64,000 nt of DNA from Acanthochromis polyacanthus (GCF_021347895.1 NC_067117.1:17207858-17271857); one strand, 5' to 3'; shown: positions 12,967-27,072, counted from the first letter of the stretch. A program made the numbers and translations. Notes: generated by a model from the sequence alone, not told the origin.

Positions 12967-14778
12967 CATAATTTGAGCTATGTGCTTTTAGGCTGTGCTT
13001 GAATAGAACTTCAACAACATAAAATGATATATACATTTTTAATGTGATTGAGCAGCTGCCTTACTCCTGAGGGCAAATGAGAAGTTTGTTTCACACAGAA
13101 TATCCAAACGTCTTTGTTGAGGCAACACACTCCTTAGAATATGCTCCAGAGGCTTTTATTTGCTTCGTCTAGTTGTCTATGATACTGCATGGATTACTGA
13201 AGGGGGCGCCTCTGTGAAACATCACACCATCCTGTGAGAATTGCACTGCTCAGAAATGTCCACACAATTACAGAAGTTATATTCAATACTCGACTATTTC
13301 AGTGATATTTGGATACTAAAAGAAAATCTATCTCTCCCTATTATAATATTGTATATTTAATATATTCTGCTGGTCTGACAATCCTATCTGATTTAACATA
13401 TCACCTTGGGCTACGTGAAATGTAGATATTTCTCAATTTAATATACAAAGAGCATGTACAGTTTAAAGGATGGGGATGGGACTTTTCTTTTTGCCAACCG
13501 GCATGACCAAAAATGTGTTGGTGCATCTGTCGCTACTTTCTGACCAGGATATGTTCATATGACTTAGATGACATTTTTCTTGTGGCACTGAAGTAATGTT
13601 TGACTCTCTTGGTGTTTTGTGAAATTCTCCTTGAATTGACTTTAGGTAGATTAGACCATTTTGACCTGTCACAGTTATGAAAGCACATCTTTCAGTATTG
13701 CAGCATATGATGGATGAAATGGTAGTTTTTAGGGGCAGAGCTTTTGCTGATTTTAGATTCTTAGATTATTGCTGTGACTATGCACCCATATCACCATCAC
13801 TGATGTCATGTTGTCCTGGTAGTTACTCCACTATTCACAAAATTTGTTTGAAGGCATTAAGACAGTAAGAATTATTAGTAATCACCGCTCAGTGCATGCT
13901 GGGTAGACGTCTGGGCAACTGGCTCCTGATTTGCCAAGGTGTCACAGTGCTGTAAACCTAACAAGACTGAGGCAGTTGTAGGAACGTGTGTATTCTATAG
14001 GTTTCTGTGCAAGTTATTTTTTATTTGTTAAATTAATATATATTGAATATAAGAATACAAACTCGTGATTTCCACAATTATTACTCATATCAGCAGAAAA
14101 TCAGTAACGTGTTGTTTATTGATAGCAATACCTGATTAATGCTGCAGTCACAACATCCAGTGATGTATTGGATGCCGTATCTCTCAGAGCATCCACATCA
14201 ATAAACAATTTATTGTTTTTAAAAAAAAAAAAAGTTCGATAGATTATCATATCGCAACTTTTTCAATTATCATCAGTAACTTCTGCTGTGATGAATGTCG
14301 AGCTGTCTTCCTTCATCATTCTGGAAGGGCTTTACTGCAGCTTTTTGTAACTTCTCCTGGCTGCAGCCTCCTGCTCTCATCCACTTTCCAGGCGAAGCAC
14401 AATTAATCTCAAACAAGCCTGCTGTCTGTGGAGAGGGTCCAGTTCTCTTTCTGATTACATCATCAGTACAACAGTTTCTCTTATTGCTTTCCAGTCTTTG
14501 GAGAGAAATTGGTTCAAATCCACAAATGAAAACTCACCACTGTTATACAGTATAAATTAAAGAGACCCTCCAGTAGGAATATGTGATTTCAGTGTGAAAT
14601 GTTCCTCTGATATTGGTGCCATTTTATCCATTTTGTTCATATTGTCGCTTGCTAACATAAGCTGGGTTGTGGAGTATTAATTCCCAGTAGTTTATATTCA
14701 TGTTTTGATAATTAGCTTTCAGTAGCAAATGTTGTACTTAAAACGATCATTTGCTAATCCTTTTCAGTGCGGGTCATC

Positions 14779-17700
14779 ATGGCGAGTCCAAGGACCAGAA
14801 GAGTTCTGAAGGAAGTGAGAACACAAGATGAGAATAATGTAAGTCCTCATAGCAGATTTTTAATGTCACTTCTCAGTCAAACTTAGAACATTCTTCACAT
14901 AGACGGTAACGGGTGTTTGGGAGCCTTGTGATGTAACGCCTTCTCATAGTTCTTCACAAAATGTCCCCAAATAAATGGCGAGAGTAATTTTTTGGTGGGA
15001 ATTCTAGTGCCAGTGGACATTTTGTCAGCCTGTAGCTTTGGCAGTAGCAGTAGAACAAGTGTAAGATCTCCTACTCTAAAATATTAAGTTATTCTATTAT
15101 TGTTTAGTATTTTTCCAGATAAAAATACACTTTATTTATCAAGAAACAAAGTGCCTAGTCTGACTTTCTGGATGTTTGCTGTGGGTCTAAGCCTGTCATT
15201 GGCTTCCTTCTTGCCTTCTGCTATTTCCATGTTACTGTTTTCCTCTTTATTATAGGAAACAACAACAGTAGTCACTTACCCACTAAATGTTTTAATTTGT
15301 GTATTACAGCAGCCTTGCTACCTTTTTTTAAGTGAATTAGCCATTTTAATGATAATTATTGGCTTTACTGTGTGCAAATGTTCCTCCCAAACATTTTCAC
15401 TGTAACTATTTTAAGTGAACACTGACGCAGCATCCTTCACTGAACTGCCTAATATGATTGTGACTAGTTTAAAGAAACACAAACAAGATAGAGTGTTTTC
15501 TCCTTTGTATCAAAATGATAATGAGATGCAGCCAGAGCATTCTGCTAGATGAGAATAGATCTGTGTTTGCTTCATTTTTTTTAGAGCTGGAGGCTACATC
15601 TATCTTATATACACAGTTTACAACCCTGTCAAAAGTTTTAGGACAGGTTCTAATTTATTTGAATGACAAAGTGTCCTAAAACTTTTGTCAGAGGGTGTAT
15701 TTGCTTAAGAGCAAGAGAAAAGAATAAGAAAATCTAAATTAAGTATATTGTTATAGAACAGATGAGAAAAAAAAGCCAATACAAAAAAAAAAAACATTTC
15801 AGAAGTGGGATAATCGGCAACACATCAAATGTCCATTAAGGCTGTCCAATATAAAAAATAATTGAAGTGGTTGAAAGAGCTCTAAAGATGTTGCCAATCT
15901 GATGTCAAAAGTCAAATTGTTCTACAGTGTGGGTGATCAACAGCACACGGTTCAGTCAGGTGGTCACCTCTGGTCACTAGCACAGCCCCATCCACTGATC
16001 TAAGTAAATATTCAGGGTTTATTAAGGCCCTGATGTAGTTTGGAGGAAGGCCAGTTAATGCTTTAAAAGGGATCAGCTGTCAAAATCAATACAGAGTGTA
16101 ACAGGCAGCCAGTGGAAGCTGGCAAGTACCAGAGAAATATGTTCATATCTTGGTGCCAGTTAAAATGATATACTAAGAAAATGGCATCCCATTGCAACTC
16201 CAGTAAAGAAAAGAGGTTTTTAATAGAGGATTAGTCATCTTTTTGCCTTTGGACAAAATAGGAATGCTCACTCCCAAGAATCTCCTCCACTATAAAATGT
16301 TTGTTTGTAGTAGTGGAATGTGTAGGTTTTTTATGATTGTTTGGCAACATTTGTATGTTACAGTTCAGTGGCGTTTAGATATTTTCCAAACCAATGCAGG
16401 GTCAGACTACAATATTGTTGCATAATGATACAGTAATTCATTAACTGTTGAATACCTGTTCTTTTCTTCTCAGCTGTGTTTTGAGTGTGGGGCTTTTAAC
16501 CCTCAGTGGGTTAGTGTGACATATGGCATCTGGATTTGTCTGGAGTGTTCTGGCAAACACCGGGGCCTGGGAGTACATCTCAGGTAAGAATAGAGCTTTG
16601 CTTCATTTAACACTACGGCACACTACTACTGAACTTTTAGATGAACTTTCCAGCTAATAGCTCAGACTACAAAGTGTCCTTAAAACACTAGTGTGAGTGG
16701 TCTATTGCAAATGCATGGGTCAGTTTTGTGATTAAGTTCCATTACTGTCACAGCTTTGTGTACCAGCAGCTGAACAGGCCAGAGAAGGCAGCATATTCCT
16801 TCCATTCAGTAACAATACAGTATTACAGCCTGGCAATGTTTAATTTAACACTTTTTCCCAATCTGCAGTTTTGTGCGCTCGGTCACCATGGACAAGTGGA
16901 AAGATATTGAACTTGAGAAAATGAAAGCAGGAGGAAATGGAAAATTCCGCCTGTTTCTTGAACTTCAAGATGATTATGACTCCAACTGGACTTTACAGGA
17001 GAAATACAACAGCCGAGCTGCTGCACTCTTCAGGGACAAGGTGAGCTGCACAGGACAAGATTTCAATCATTCAAATTAGATCAGTTGCCCTGCAAAATCC
17101 CAGTTTATTTTTTTTCATTATGTCACTTAAGTAGGTTATTTTAGAGATTTGAAGTGTATTTGCTTAATTGACAATTTAAAAAAAAAAGAACAAATATGAA
17201 ATGGATTATGGTCGAAGAATGGTTTAGTGGTAGCTTAAATTTTGTGAGATCCTCACTTTGTCAGAGTATCTCCTGTTAATCAGTAGAATTTCGTCCCCCC
17301 CCCCAACGCTGAACATGACAGGTCGCAACTTTAGCAGAGGGTAAGGAGTGGTCCATTGAGACGTCCCCTGCCAGAAATTGGACATCTCCTCAACCCAAGA
17401 CCAGCCTTTCATCCTCTCATCGGTAAGAATGAACTCAATTTTAAACATAATTCTGTGTGTGATACCAGATACAGAACAGCCATCAAAGCAGTGAACTCAT
17501 GTTTCTTTAACGTAGCTCTGGAGGACCTGGACAGAACTCTGCAAAATCTAGCGACAAAGCTTTTGAAGATTGGTTAAGTGACGATGTAAACTCTTATCAG
17601 AGGTACATTTTTGACTTTTTTTTATTAGTCTGTCTTCTGTTGTGTTCTGTAAAGGGGGTGATTTGCTAAAAGTGTTTTTCATGCTTCTTCAGTGGAGGTG

Positions 17701-20700
17701 GTTACAGCGGGAATCAAGAGAATCGATATGTTGGCTTCGGCAACACAGTGACCCCGGAGAAGAAAGAAGACGACTTCCTGAACAATGCTATGACTTCTTT
17801 TTATTCAGTAGGTCATGATATACATCCTCTGGCTGATTGGAACCTTTATGTTGTTTATCCTGTTAAATGTTGTTTTTTTTTCATCAGGGTTGGAGCAGTT
17901 TTACTGTTGGAGCCAGCAAATTTGCTTCTATTGCCAAAGATAATGTAAGTATGTTTAAAGAAGTGTTGTAATTTCATAGCATTTATGTTCTGCATTGAAT
18001 TTCAAGCTAAAATAAGAACACATATAAAAAGTTGAAGTAATTATGCTTCTTTTAACTGCCCACATACAGACAAGTAAACTGGCAAATCAAGCAACCTTGA
18101 AGGTAAGATGAATGTTTTCACAGATTACTTGTTTGACCTATGCTTCCTCTGACCTCCTCTGTCAGCTATATGGAGTATTTCTCTCTTTCCTGAGAGTATA
18201 AGCATTCACATAATGTGTCTTTTTTCTTGTTAAGCTCTTTATATATAATGTAGTCTTTCAAGCTTTAATAACTGTTACTACTTTAATATCTCTCTGCCCT
18301 CTCTGGATGTAGTTAAGGGGCTATAAAGCGCCCCCAGAACCGGTAAAGCAGTTTATAGGTGCATGGCGCTTTTTCACATCATGTTTTTTTCACACATTTA
18401 TTTATTTTATTTCTATTTATTGAATATGCATTACATTACCCATGATTTATATTTTTTGTCGGCTTGTCAGATTTTCTGTTTTAAAGCAGTAAGACACGTT
18501 TTGCAAAATGTGGGTAAATGTCATCTTCCCATGCTTCTGCTTAGTAATACTAATACAAGGCAACGTGTCAGTCTTGGTACATCTGTTTTAAGTTCATGGA
18601 TAACCTTTGACAGGTGGTATTTGTACTGTGAGATATGATATATTATGGGATAGGGATCTATGGGAATTCCTACCCCTAATATAGAAATGAACAGAGGAAC
18701 TGTTCTCTCACATCCATTGATACTGGGTTATCCATTCATGCATGACAGTTCTTGTGCTCACTGCTGACAGGGGGTAATGGTGTGTTAAAACACTTCAGTA
18801 AACTTCTCTAAAGTTTGGCGCTTTATCGACATCTGGTAGATTTTTGAGACAAAAGAAATCCTTCGTGCAACCTGTTCCCGTTGCAAGAAGGATGCGTAAA
18901 TCAAAATGTTGTATTTTATTAATTCCAATTGCAGCTCTACCCTTGAAAGGCTGCTAGTTTTTTGAACCATTACACCCTCTAGTGCTTGTTCAGTGTCATG
19001 GTGAATGGGAATGATCAGGCCTCTTCATGCAACTGCAGAACAAGCAGCTCAGTGTCTTGCAGTATTTGAATGTTAAACTGTGTTTCATTCAAGTGAACTC
19101 TCCTCTCTGACTTCCAACTAGGCCACTGAGTTAGGACAGACATTAAATGAGAATGTTATCAAACCTACCCAAGAAAAGGTAACATTGATGTTTGAAGTTG
19201 TTGGTTTGGTGGTGGGTTGCAGTGCTTTAGACAAAGAACAGCTTCAGATGTGAATGTGCTATTTTCTCCACTGTTTGTGTGTGTCAGTCTATCTGCTTTA
19301 TGCCAGCGCACATTAAACGACAAAACCTGCGGTTGCAAAGATGGAAAAAAAAAATTCCTTTGTTTCTCCTAGTCAGTGACTCAGTCATGAGATTTGCAGA
19401 CACATACAGTGGTGAACTGTTTATTTGAGAGCTTGTATGAGTCAGTGTGAACTGTCAGCAGAGTCATTGGATGAAGATTGAAGTACATTTAAATATTTTT
19501 ACAAGGCTGAGTCTTTGTTCAGATATCATGCCTCATTTCAAAGTAGTCAGTTTCCAATCTTGACTTGCTCTTTGCTGAAAAATTACTTTCTGTAAATAAT
19601 TCAGTGTAATTTATATATCAGTGGTGTCAGTTTCCATTTAGCTTCAGGGCTGGTTCCTACACATTCTTGCAATTAAGGAAATCAGAATTTAATACAAAGT
19701 TCTAAAACTGATGTACATTGCTCAGTCACAGCATTAAAACCACCTGCCTAATATTGTCAGCTCTCCCTCGTGCCACCAAAACCCATCAGATCATGGACAG
19801 GGAACCCATTGTGGCAACTGGAACGCTTAAGCTGTTCCTGAGCAGTTTTTACAGTGTGATGAGGTGCACTGTCCTGCCACTGGAGGCTGTTGCTGTTGGG
19901 TCATTTGCTTGATCTGCACCGGTGTTTACATCGGTGGTGACATTCACTTTAATGCCTGGACCCAAGATTTCCCAGCAGAATGAAAAGATCAACGTCATTC
20001 ACTTTACTTGTTGGTGGTTTTAATATTGTGACTGTTCATCATCATCTGACTGAACCACTGAATTTGATTTATCCTGTCTTCGCTGATCAGGGCAAAAGAC
20101 AGCTGAGTGTTGTTTTAGTATGAAATTTTCTTGTTGACTTCAGTAAACATGAAATGACACAACCTAGAGCTCCTCATTTGAAAACAGCTGCTCACTATCT
20201 TTGCAGATTTAATGTTTTTGAGCTTTGACGTTTAAGTAAGCTTTGTTTTTGGCGTTATATATGAACTACTGAGCAATTTGCTTTCCCTGGTGAGTGTTTT
20301 CCACATAAGCGCTTCTGCTTAACGCTTTAACTTTGACTGTCAAGTGAGCAGCTCCTGGATGTGTCTTTTATTGGGATCAAACTGGTCCTGTATACCTGTA
20401 AGTAAACATACAGGCCTTCACAGATCAAAATACAGGATAGGGACCTTCTCATTTACTTTTTAACATTACCAAACAACAAAACCAAATTTAATGAGACCGT
20501 GTCATTCACCATACTGTGTGTAGTTTGTTCTCTATAAGCTGGTGACTCACAGGGACAGATATTAAACAAAGTGCTTTTGTCTTCTAATGTACAGTTGGCA
20601 TTGCTGGTTTCAGATATCTCTAGTATGTGCTTTTGAATTTTCATTCTACTGTTTCCTGTGTTCCTAATTTTTAATGCTCTTAACAAATCTCGCTACAGCT

Positions 20701-21898
20701 TTTCTCACAATCAAAAATTGACAGTGCACAACTTGTTCTGTGCAACAAACATATTTGAATAGTGATTCTTGTTTTTGTTAGTTTTTAATAATAATTTGGC
20801 TCATCCAGGTGAAAGATGGCAAATTGCTAGATGAAATGGCCGTCAGCATCTCTGGGCTGGCAAGCAAGGTAGGACGGGCAGACATCTGCCACACTGTGCG
20901 ATGCAAAACCAGCCTCCTGGATGAGGAACAGCAACCCAGATCCACCGTATTCTGGTTTAAACTGGGTCTCTTAAGTCCACAAACAATTTGCAAAAATGCA
21001 GAGAAAGTACCCCCTCAACACCGTAACCCTCCAAGGAGACTGGTTTTGCAATGTTAATGAATGTTTGAATAATGCTAATCAAATGTAATCTCTCGTTTGT
21101 CTTGCTGCCACTTTAATTTTGGCGGTGAGTACACTGTAGTCAACTGTTTTGCTGTTAAAGTGTTAGAAACAAGTATCTTTGTGCAGTCTTAGTATTGCTG
21201 TCTTTGTGACTTGGTAAAACAAATTTTGCAGTCTTTTTACTTGTTGTGTAGCCAGTATCCATTTGTATAATTTTTCACGTTATGCTCTTGTATTTTTTTT
21301 TGTTTGTTTTATCCATTTATTTCAAAGACATTGTGTTTTAAGACTTCAGGTAACATCAACCTAACGATTGTCTCTGGTGCTTAGGTTCAGGGAGCTGGTG
21401 CAAAATTGACTAATCTCTTCTCTGGAAAACCGGAAGATGGGTAATAAAATCCACTTCATAGAAATGAGCAAACGGCAAAATGTTTTCCAATATATGATCC
21501 TGTGAACAATATGACACATGATTATTAAACCACATCTTTATGTTTCCTGCTCTTTCAGGTCTGCTGGAGAGAGCTACCAGAACATGGATGCCACTGAGGG
21601 ATATCAAGGCAGTTCAAGCCAGCCTGTCTCAAAGGACTTCTGGGAAACCTTTGGCAGTAACACCTCCTTAAAGGCCAAGAAATCTCCCAGCAGTGACAGC
21701 TGGACCATCGCAGATAATTCTGCAAAGAAGAGCTCTGACAGTTGGGACAATTGGGGCTCCGAAGCGGCGTCCAACAACAAACACAGCACAGAAGAGAGCT
21801 GGGAGGCCTGGGACAACAACTGGGAGAACGCAGATGGTAAGACGAAGAAGAGTCCTACGAAACCTGCTGAGGAAGCCTGGGATAATGCAGACTGGTAG
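14779..21898 (+). CDS. arfgap1: ADP-ribosylation factor GTPase-activating protein 1
   Basis: ArfGAP1 triggers GTP hydrolysis on ARF1 at the Golgi and so drives COPI coat release. Coding exons: 14779-14838, 16474-16583, 16869-17040, 17322-17422, 17516-17602, 17693-17807, 17888-17944, 18070-18102, 19122-19178, 20809-20868, 21385-21440, 21559-21898 (stop TAG). All join in phase with GT-AG introns, giving 415 residues (human 406). The zinc finger is CxxC at 22/25 and CxxC at 42/45, with the catalytic arginine finger at residue 50 (GKHRG); these positions equal the human ones. The middle contains [20 protein letters not shown], the lipid-packing sensor (ALPS1) that reads membrane curvature. The C-terminus is rich in Trp-acidic motifs and ends in WDNADW. 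The ATG follows directly after the acceptor of exon 2. Exon 1 is noncoding. Confidence 0.95.
15624..15695. repeat. Palindromic (foldback) repeat in arfgap1 intron
   Basis: Arms CTGTCAAAAGTTTTAGGACA (near 15626) and TGTCCTAAAACTTTTGTCAG (from 15672) are inverse complements with about one mismatch, separated by roughly 26 bases. The arm resembles the AAAAGTTTTAGG terminus of fish Tc1 families, so this is probably a tiny solo-ends derivative. Confidence 0.7.
18313..18342 (+). other. arfgap1: Candidate 30-nt cassette exon of arfgap1
   Basis: A strong pyrimidine tract (CTCTCTGCCCTCTC) and AG precede 18313; a GTAAAG donor follows 18342. The 30 bases are open and in frame with the phase-0 exons on both sides and would insert [10 protein letters not shown] between the exons at 18070 and 19122. 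It is not in the human form I know, so it may be alternative or spurious. Confidence 0.35.
19723..20034. mobile_element. Tc1/mariner-type nonautonomous element, copy 1
   Basis: Terminal inverted repeats CAGTCACAGCATTAAAACC (19723 on) and its inverse, CAGTCACAATATTAAAACC, ending at 20034. About 312 bp, in an arfgap1 intron. Its right end read backwards matches the left end of the element at 27769 (TCTGCTGGGAAA, then CTTGxGTCC), so the two are the same family in opposite orientation. The open frame inside is not a gene. Confidence 0.75.
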
Positions 21899-22473
21899 TG
21901 ATCTTACAACCATACATGTCACCTTTTTCCTACTCTGGCCTTCTCTCTCTCTCTCTCTCTGTCTCTCCCTCTGTTCATCTCACTGGCACTTTCAGGGAAA
22001 GAGCTGCGTCAGCTTAGTTCCTGTTAATGCAATCGAAATGTATTTAATAATCATCCAAGAAACGATTAAAGCCCAGGGATAAATTTAGCTCAATATTGAA
22101 TGAATATTCTTAAAAAATACAACTATGTTGACCTGCAGTCCTGTATTTTATTGTAAATTTCCTCCATCACAATGAATCAAAGTAAATCAGTGTAGATAAT
22201 GTCATAAGTCGCTGTCTGGGATCTCCAAATATAGTAGTCTTGGGTGAACAAGCCAGTGTTTGTACTGTATCATTGGTGTCATGGTACTGGTTTTCAGTTC
22301 ACCACATAAAAGATGCATGATCGAGAAGATTGGATGTTGTAAATATGGATTATTGTAAATACAGTACAATTGACTGAAAACTAATCACACTACTTTCTGT
22401 GTTTACGTTAAACCCTTGGACATTTTGCACATTTTGGTTTTGAAAAATTGATTATGAAGTGCGTTTCTGACAG

Positions 22474-22479
22474 AATAAA
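22474..22479 (+). terminator. arfgap1: arfgap1 poly(A) signal candidate
   Basis: AATAAA about 580 bases after the stop codon. An earlier ATTAAA occurs near 22064, and further AATAAA-like sequence near 22587. Which is used cannot be told from sequence. Confidence 0.4.
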
Positions 22480-22599
22480 GCCCATCCAAAGCATACTGTA
22501 GTCACAGCGTTACATTAAATTAACAGAACAAACGGTGATCTTAATTATCTGCCATTTATCAAAATCTGTGTGGATATGTACAATTTTAAATAAAAATAA

Positions 22600-25500
22600 T
22601 CTAATGCATAATCAGGTAGGATTAAATGACCTTCATAGTATTTTTTTTTTTAAATGTGCAAATAGTCGACGGTTTCCAAATCCGCACAGAGCTGGTGATA
22701 CAGTATTGTCATGTTAGGATTTTGAGGCGTCCAAAACAAATTAAGTTCATCAGTAACTGGCCCCCTGCTAAAATAATTAAGATGCTTTAGGGTAAATGCA
22801 TATATGACACCACCTTGTTGTTATATTGCATGATCTGATTATTGCATCAATGACCTTTTTTAAAACAAATTTTGATTGGTTGATGCAATATTGTGATTTT
22901 ACTCTCATTTTTCCCCATCTTCGTTGTCTGTCAATAACAGGTCAAAGCCCGTCTAACTTATAATTTCCATGTTCACTGCAAACATTTGACATTTGGTGTT
23001 CTTTGAAGCACATTCCCACATTAGGATTTTTGTCTTCAGAGTATTTCTAATTGTACTGTAGTACTTAAACAGCTGGTTATTTACTTACACCAGAGTTGAG
23101 ATCAAACAGTTTGGCTTGAAAAATAACAAGACATATATGACATATATATATGCCAAGTATACCTGCCAATACTTGGGGAGAGCAGGGGGATTTATTGCAA
23201 TATTATGCTATGTATCATTGTTTTTTGTTTGTTTATTTGTTATGATTCTCGTGTCTGACCCTGAAAAGCTGGCGGAATTATTAAACTGAAATGTATTGTT
23301 GGAATACTCTTAAATAGGAACTCACACAGTCAGTACAGGCTGTATTTACTTGTAAAATCGTTTAAACCAGGCTCAGGATAGACAAACTGGCATTGTCTTA
23401 TGAATAAACTGTAGCAACTCACATTATTGGACAAAATCAACAGTTTTAATCGTAATTTTGTGATTTTGTTTTCAAAGATATATTGTGGGGTTTCGAGTAA
23501 TTAATGTTTAAAGATTATATTGTAGATAATAACACACGAAAGTTCCTCTCTGCAGGGTCACATGCTGTAAGTACTGTAAGTGAGCGTGAAGATTGTGTTT
23601 CGGTAAATGGGCACACATGGGGATCGTGGAGTAAATTGTCGTCATCGTGCTGTTGTAACTGCTGACCTGTGAGCCTGTAACTCGTGACCTCAGCTGAAGA
23701 GACAGGTCGTTGTAAATTTCATCTCGTACAAAGCAACTCTGTGAACTGCATCAAGTGTCATTGCGCCTTGTGTACTGTGAGAGTTTGGTGTCACAAATAC
23801 CTTCACACTTGTATTAACATCTGAGTTGCAGGTTGATGTTAATGAGGCTCATTAGACGCTGGATGCTTAGATGGTCTTAGCTCTCAAACACTTGTTAGGA
23901 ATTAATTTAATCAACCTTGTGCATCCGTCAGATTAAATGGCAGCTGCACTCACATTGTTCATAGATGCAGTTATATTCCAAAAAGTTCACTGTTGCGACA
24001 AGTAGAGAAGTAATCGGCATGAAACTGATTCTGTAGAAATTTACTGAGTTACCTGGGTTTAGATGTATGCCAATTTTGAAGCACCTAGTATTCTATGTGG
24101 CTTTTGATTCCCTGTAACTCTAAAAAAAGTCAAACAAACCTCAAGTTCAATACTATGGAACCAGCTACATCTCTGGTTTTTGAAGTGATACTGGAAGATA
24201 GTTTGACGTGCTTGAATTGCATCTGATTCTTTGAACATTGGTGTCTGCTGTCATCAGCCAGTATTCAGTTAATAATCCTCCTGTGCAGCCTTCTACCAGT
24301 GCAATGCAGCTACTGGATTGTTGACAATATTTTGCAGTACTCCTAAAGGCGGTCCTCTTCGAGCCTCGTAACTGAACAAAATAAGATTTTACAACCATGC
24401 GTTCTGACTAGTGAAGGATAAATCCTGGAAACTGAATTCCACGCCCATTTTCCTACCTCTAACAAGTGTTCAGTTTACTGCCTGATTTTCAGTTTTTATT
24501 TCGTTCTTTCATCCTGCGGCATTGTTTTGAGGTAGACCTTATTACCACTGTTTTAATTTTCTGTGGCTCATTTTGTCTTTGATGAAAGAAGTGTGTAATA
24601 GCAAAGCTGCAAACGTGAGTCTACAGTGTTTGTGTGTTTTCAGTGACAATGCAGTGCTGTTGAAAAAAAGAAGTCACTCCTGGCACATTTGTGTCGCTGA
24701 ACCTCGACAGTCGTGTTCATGTATGGTCGTGTTAAAAGCCTTAAACAGCTGTGTTTGCTTTCTGATGTCAGTTTGCTTCTGTGTTTCTGATGCAGTTATG
24801 TGTACATGTCAGTAAATGATCATTCAAAATACATCGTTTTCCTCAGATTTTCCTTTACTACAACAGTTTTATGGTATGTCAATTAATTTGGTTTTGTTTT
24901 AAAAATGATGTCATGACATGGAACACGCAAACTGCCAGGAAATGAAGTGCTGCGATATCTCACCATGTTAGAAGGGACATATTTGAACAGTAATTTGTCT
25001 GAAAACTGAAAAAAAGCAACAAAAAAAGTACTAATTCTGAGAGACCACAGCCTTTCATTCAGTGAATGTCTCCTGATTCATGGACAAACTGCAGAATGTG
25101 TCACTGAATGAAATACGTCTAAATGACCTTTATAAAAAGTCATGATTATGTTTTTCTTTTTTTATAAAACTGTATTTGTGATGTGATGCTTTGGCCACAT
25201 TCTCTAAATCTAAACTTTCCAGAGGAGCAGTTTAGCTCAGTTTCTGTGCCTGTAGAACATTTGAGACTGGGTATGTCTGTGTTTGTTGATGAAGCTAATT
25301 ATGTCAGAAATACTATTTTTGATGTAATGCATGATGTGTAATGTGGAGCTAAATACATTCAGTTGTCTCCTCAGTGAATTTAAGTGCAGTTGTCCGCTTT
25401 CCCCCTCAAGTTTCACCAGCAGCCATCCTATGAGGTGAGCCACTGTTACCTACTACCCCCTTGAGGCTGTGGATATTTTTCCTGTACACATGGTTTCTGC

Positions 25501-26650
25501 GTAAAATAAAAATGTATTGTGTCGTGAGTATCTGTGTGGTGCAGAATGTGCAGTCATTTGTTGAGCATTTTATATTTAATGGCCACAACTGGCAGTTATT
25601 GGTTCATAAATGTCACATCTGTGCACAGCTGGTAAGATGAGAATCAAGCATAGGCTCCTGTTTGCTTCATTTTTCCCTGAACCGCATTTACGGATGTAGT
25701 TGGCCAGATTTTTACTAAGACAACTGTGAAATCCTGTGTCCTAGCACAAAACAAGCCGAGAGAAAACAGGACAATTAAAGGTCACATATTTTAGTCATAT
25801 TCCCAGCTTCAAGTTGTCTTGGTTTGGGCTTTATTAATGCAACCTTCCTTTGACAAAAGAAAAAAAATGTATTTGTTATTAACCCAAAGGACATGAAGAG
25901 TGACTTTAAACTGAACAACCTGATACTTCTGACAATATTTTACGTTTGCTTTTAAATAGTGAAAAATGAAACCTCTTTTTCATTTTTTAGTAAAGAGCTT
26001 CAAAATTAATATAAGGGAAACATGCAAAATCTGTATGATTTTCCAAATGATGGAAAATATTTAGTGCAAGCATGGAGGAACACATCTTTAGGCTTCTGTC
26101 TTGTCTGTAGCACCCTGTGTTGGTGGTAATATGATCTAAATGCAAATATGTTTATATATTCTTCAGTTAAAGGTAATTTTGGCTTTACAGCCTCTATGGA
26201 AGAATAGAACAGTTTAAATAATTTACAGGAAAAATGATCAAGTGCTTCAAAATATTCCTTCTTATATCTTGTAATCCTTTCTAAAAATTCTGCTTGTCAG
26301 CATGTCCTTTAATGAAAATTACTCGGCAGTAACACTGATTCTGGTGACATACATGGATGCCCACACATATAGAGTTGTTAGATGTCTAATTACCTCACAC
26401 ATAATTAACTTAATCAAAAATCCTGTCTGTCAGTTTCTGCACATATAGGAACACTGATGTCTCATCCAGGCGGCATGAGGAAGATGTCAGTGTGCACAAA
26501 TGATGAAGAGATGAAGAAGGGTCTGTCTCACATTTGCAGACGGTGACATTTACATTGTGTCCCGCCTACAAGGCGTGGAATCGTGTCTCCTTTCCACAAG
26601 TATTTCACTGGGGAGAGAGAGGGACACAGAGAGGCACCATCGATGGCCCA
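22600..26650. other. Intergenic region between arfgap1 and elmo2
   Basis: About 4 kb of AT-rich DNA. I see no exon series, RNA gene or clear transposon. Distal arfgap1 3' UTR could extend into its start. Open frames of 60-113 codons here lack motifs and are treated as chance. Confidence 0.5.
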
Positions 26651-26739
26651 GACACGAACTGAGTAGCACCGAGTATTGACATTAGCAGACAAGAAACGTC
26701 CGGTTAAAAAACCCACACTGAGTGAAGCCATCATCTGAC

Positions 26740-26880
26740 TCCGACAGAGAGAGACACACAGAGAGAGACTGGCTGCATCCTGACTGCAATGGAGGAGCGG
26801 ACGGGGACAAGCCGGAATGGATGACTGAACAACATTAGCCGCCTTGTGAGGAGCACCGCTGGTTCTCACTGTAATAGCGA
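26740..26880 (+). other. elmo2: elmo2 candidate noncoding first exon A
   Basis: A GC-richer segment ending in a strong donor (AATAGCGA, then GTAAGT at 26881), on the elmo2 strand and upstream of its coding exons. The 5' boundary is approximate. Vertebrate ELMO2 genes have untranslated leader exons, which fits. Confidence 0.45.
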
Positions 26881-27072
26881 GTAAGTTTGCTGTTTTGCAT
26901 CACTTTGAGACGGAGAATTAGCGGGATGTAGCGTTGTCTGAATTAGCCGCTGTGTTTATTAAGCTACTTGATGTCGCTGCATCAGTCTGAGGGGCTCCTT
27001 CTGGTTACCACAGCTCCAGTCCAGCCCAATCGATCACCTATAATGAGGCCTTCAGCAGAACTTAAATAGAAG

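Noticed and set aside
21604..22082. Antisense and alternate-frame open frames over the last arfgap1 exon
   Set aside because: They are shadows of the Ser/Trp-rich arfgap1 coding sequence.
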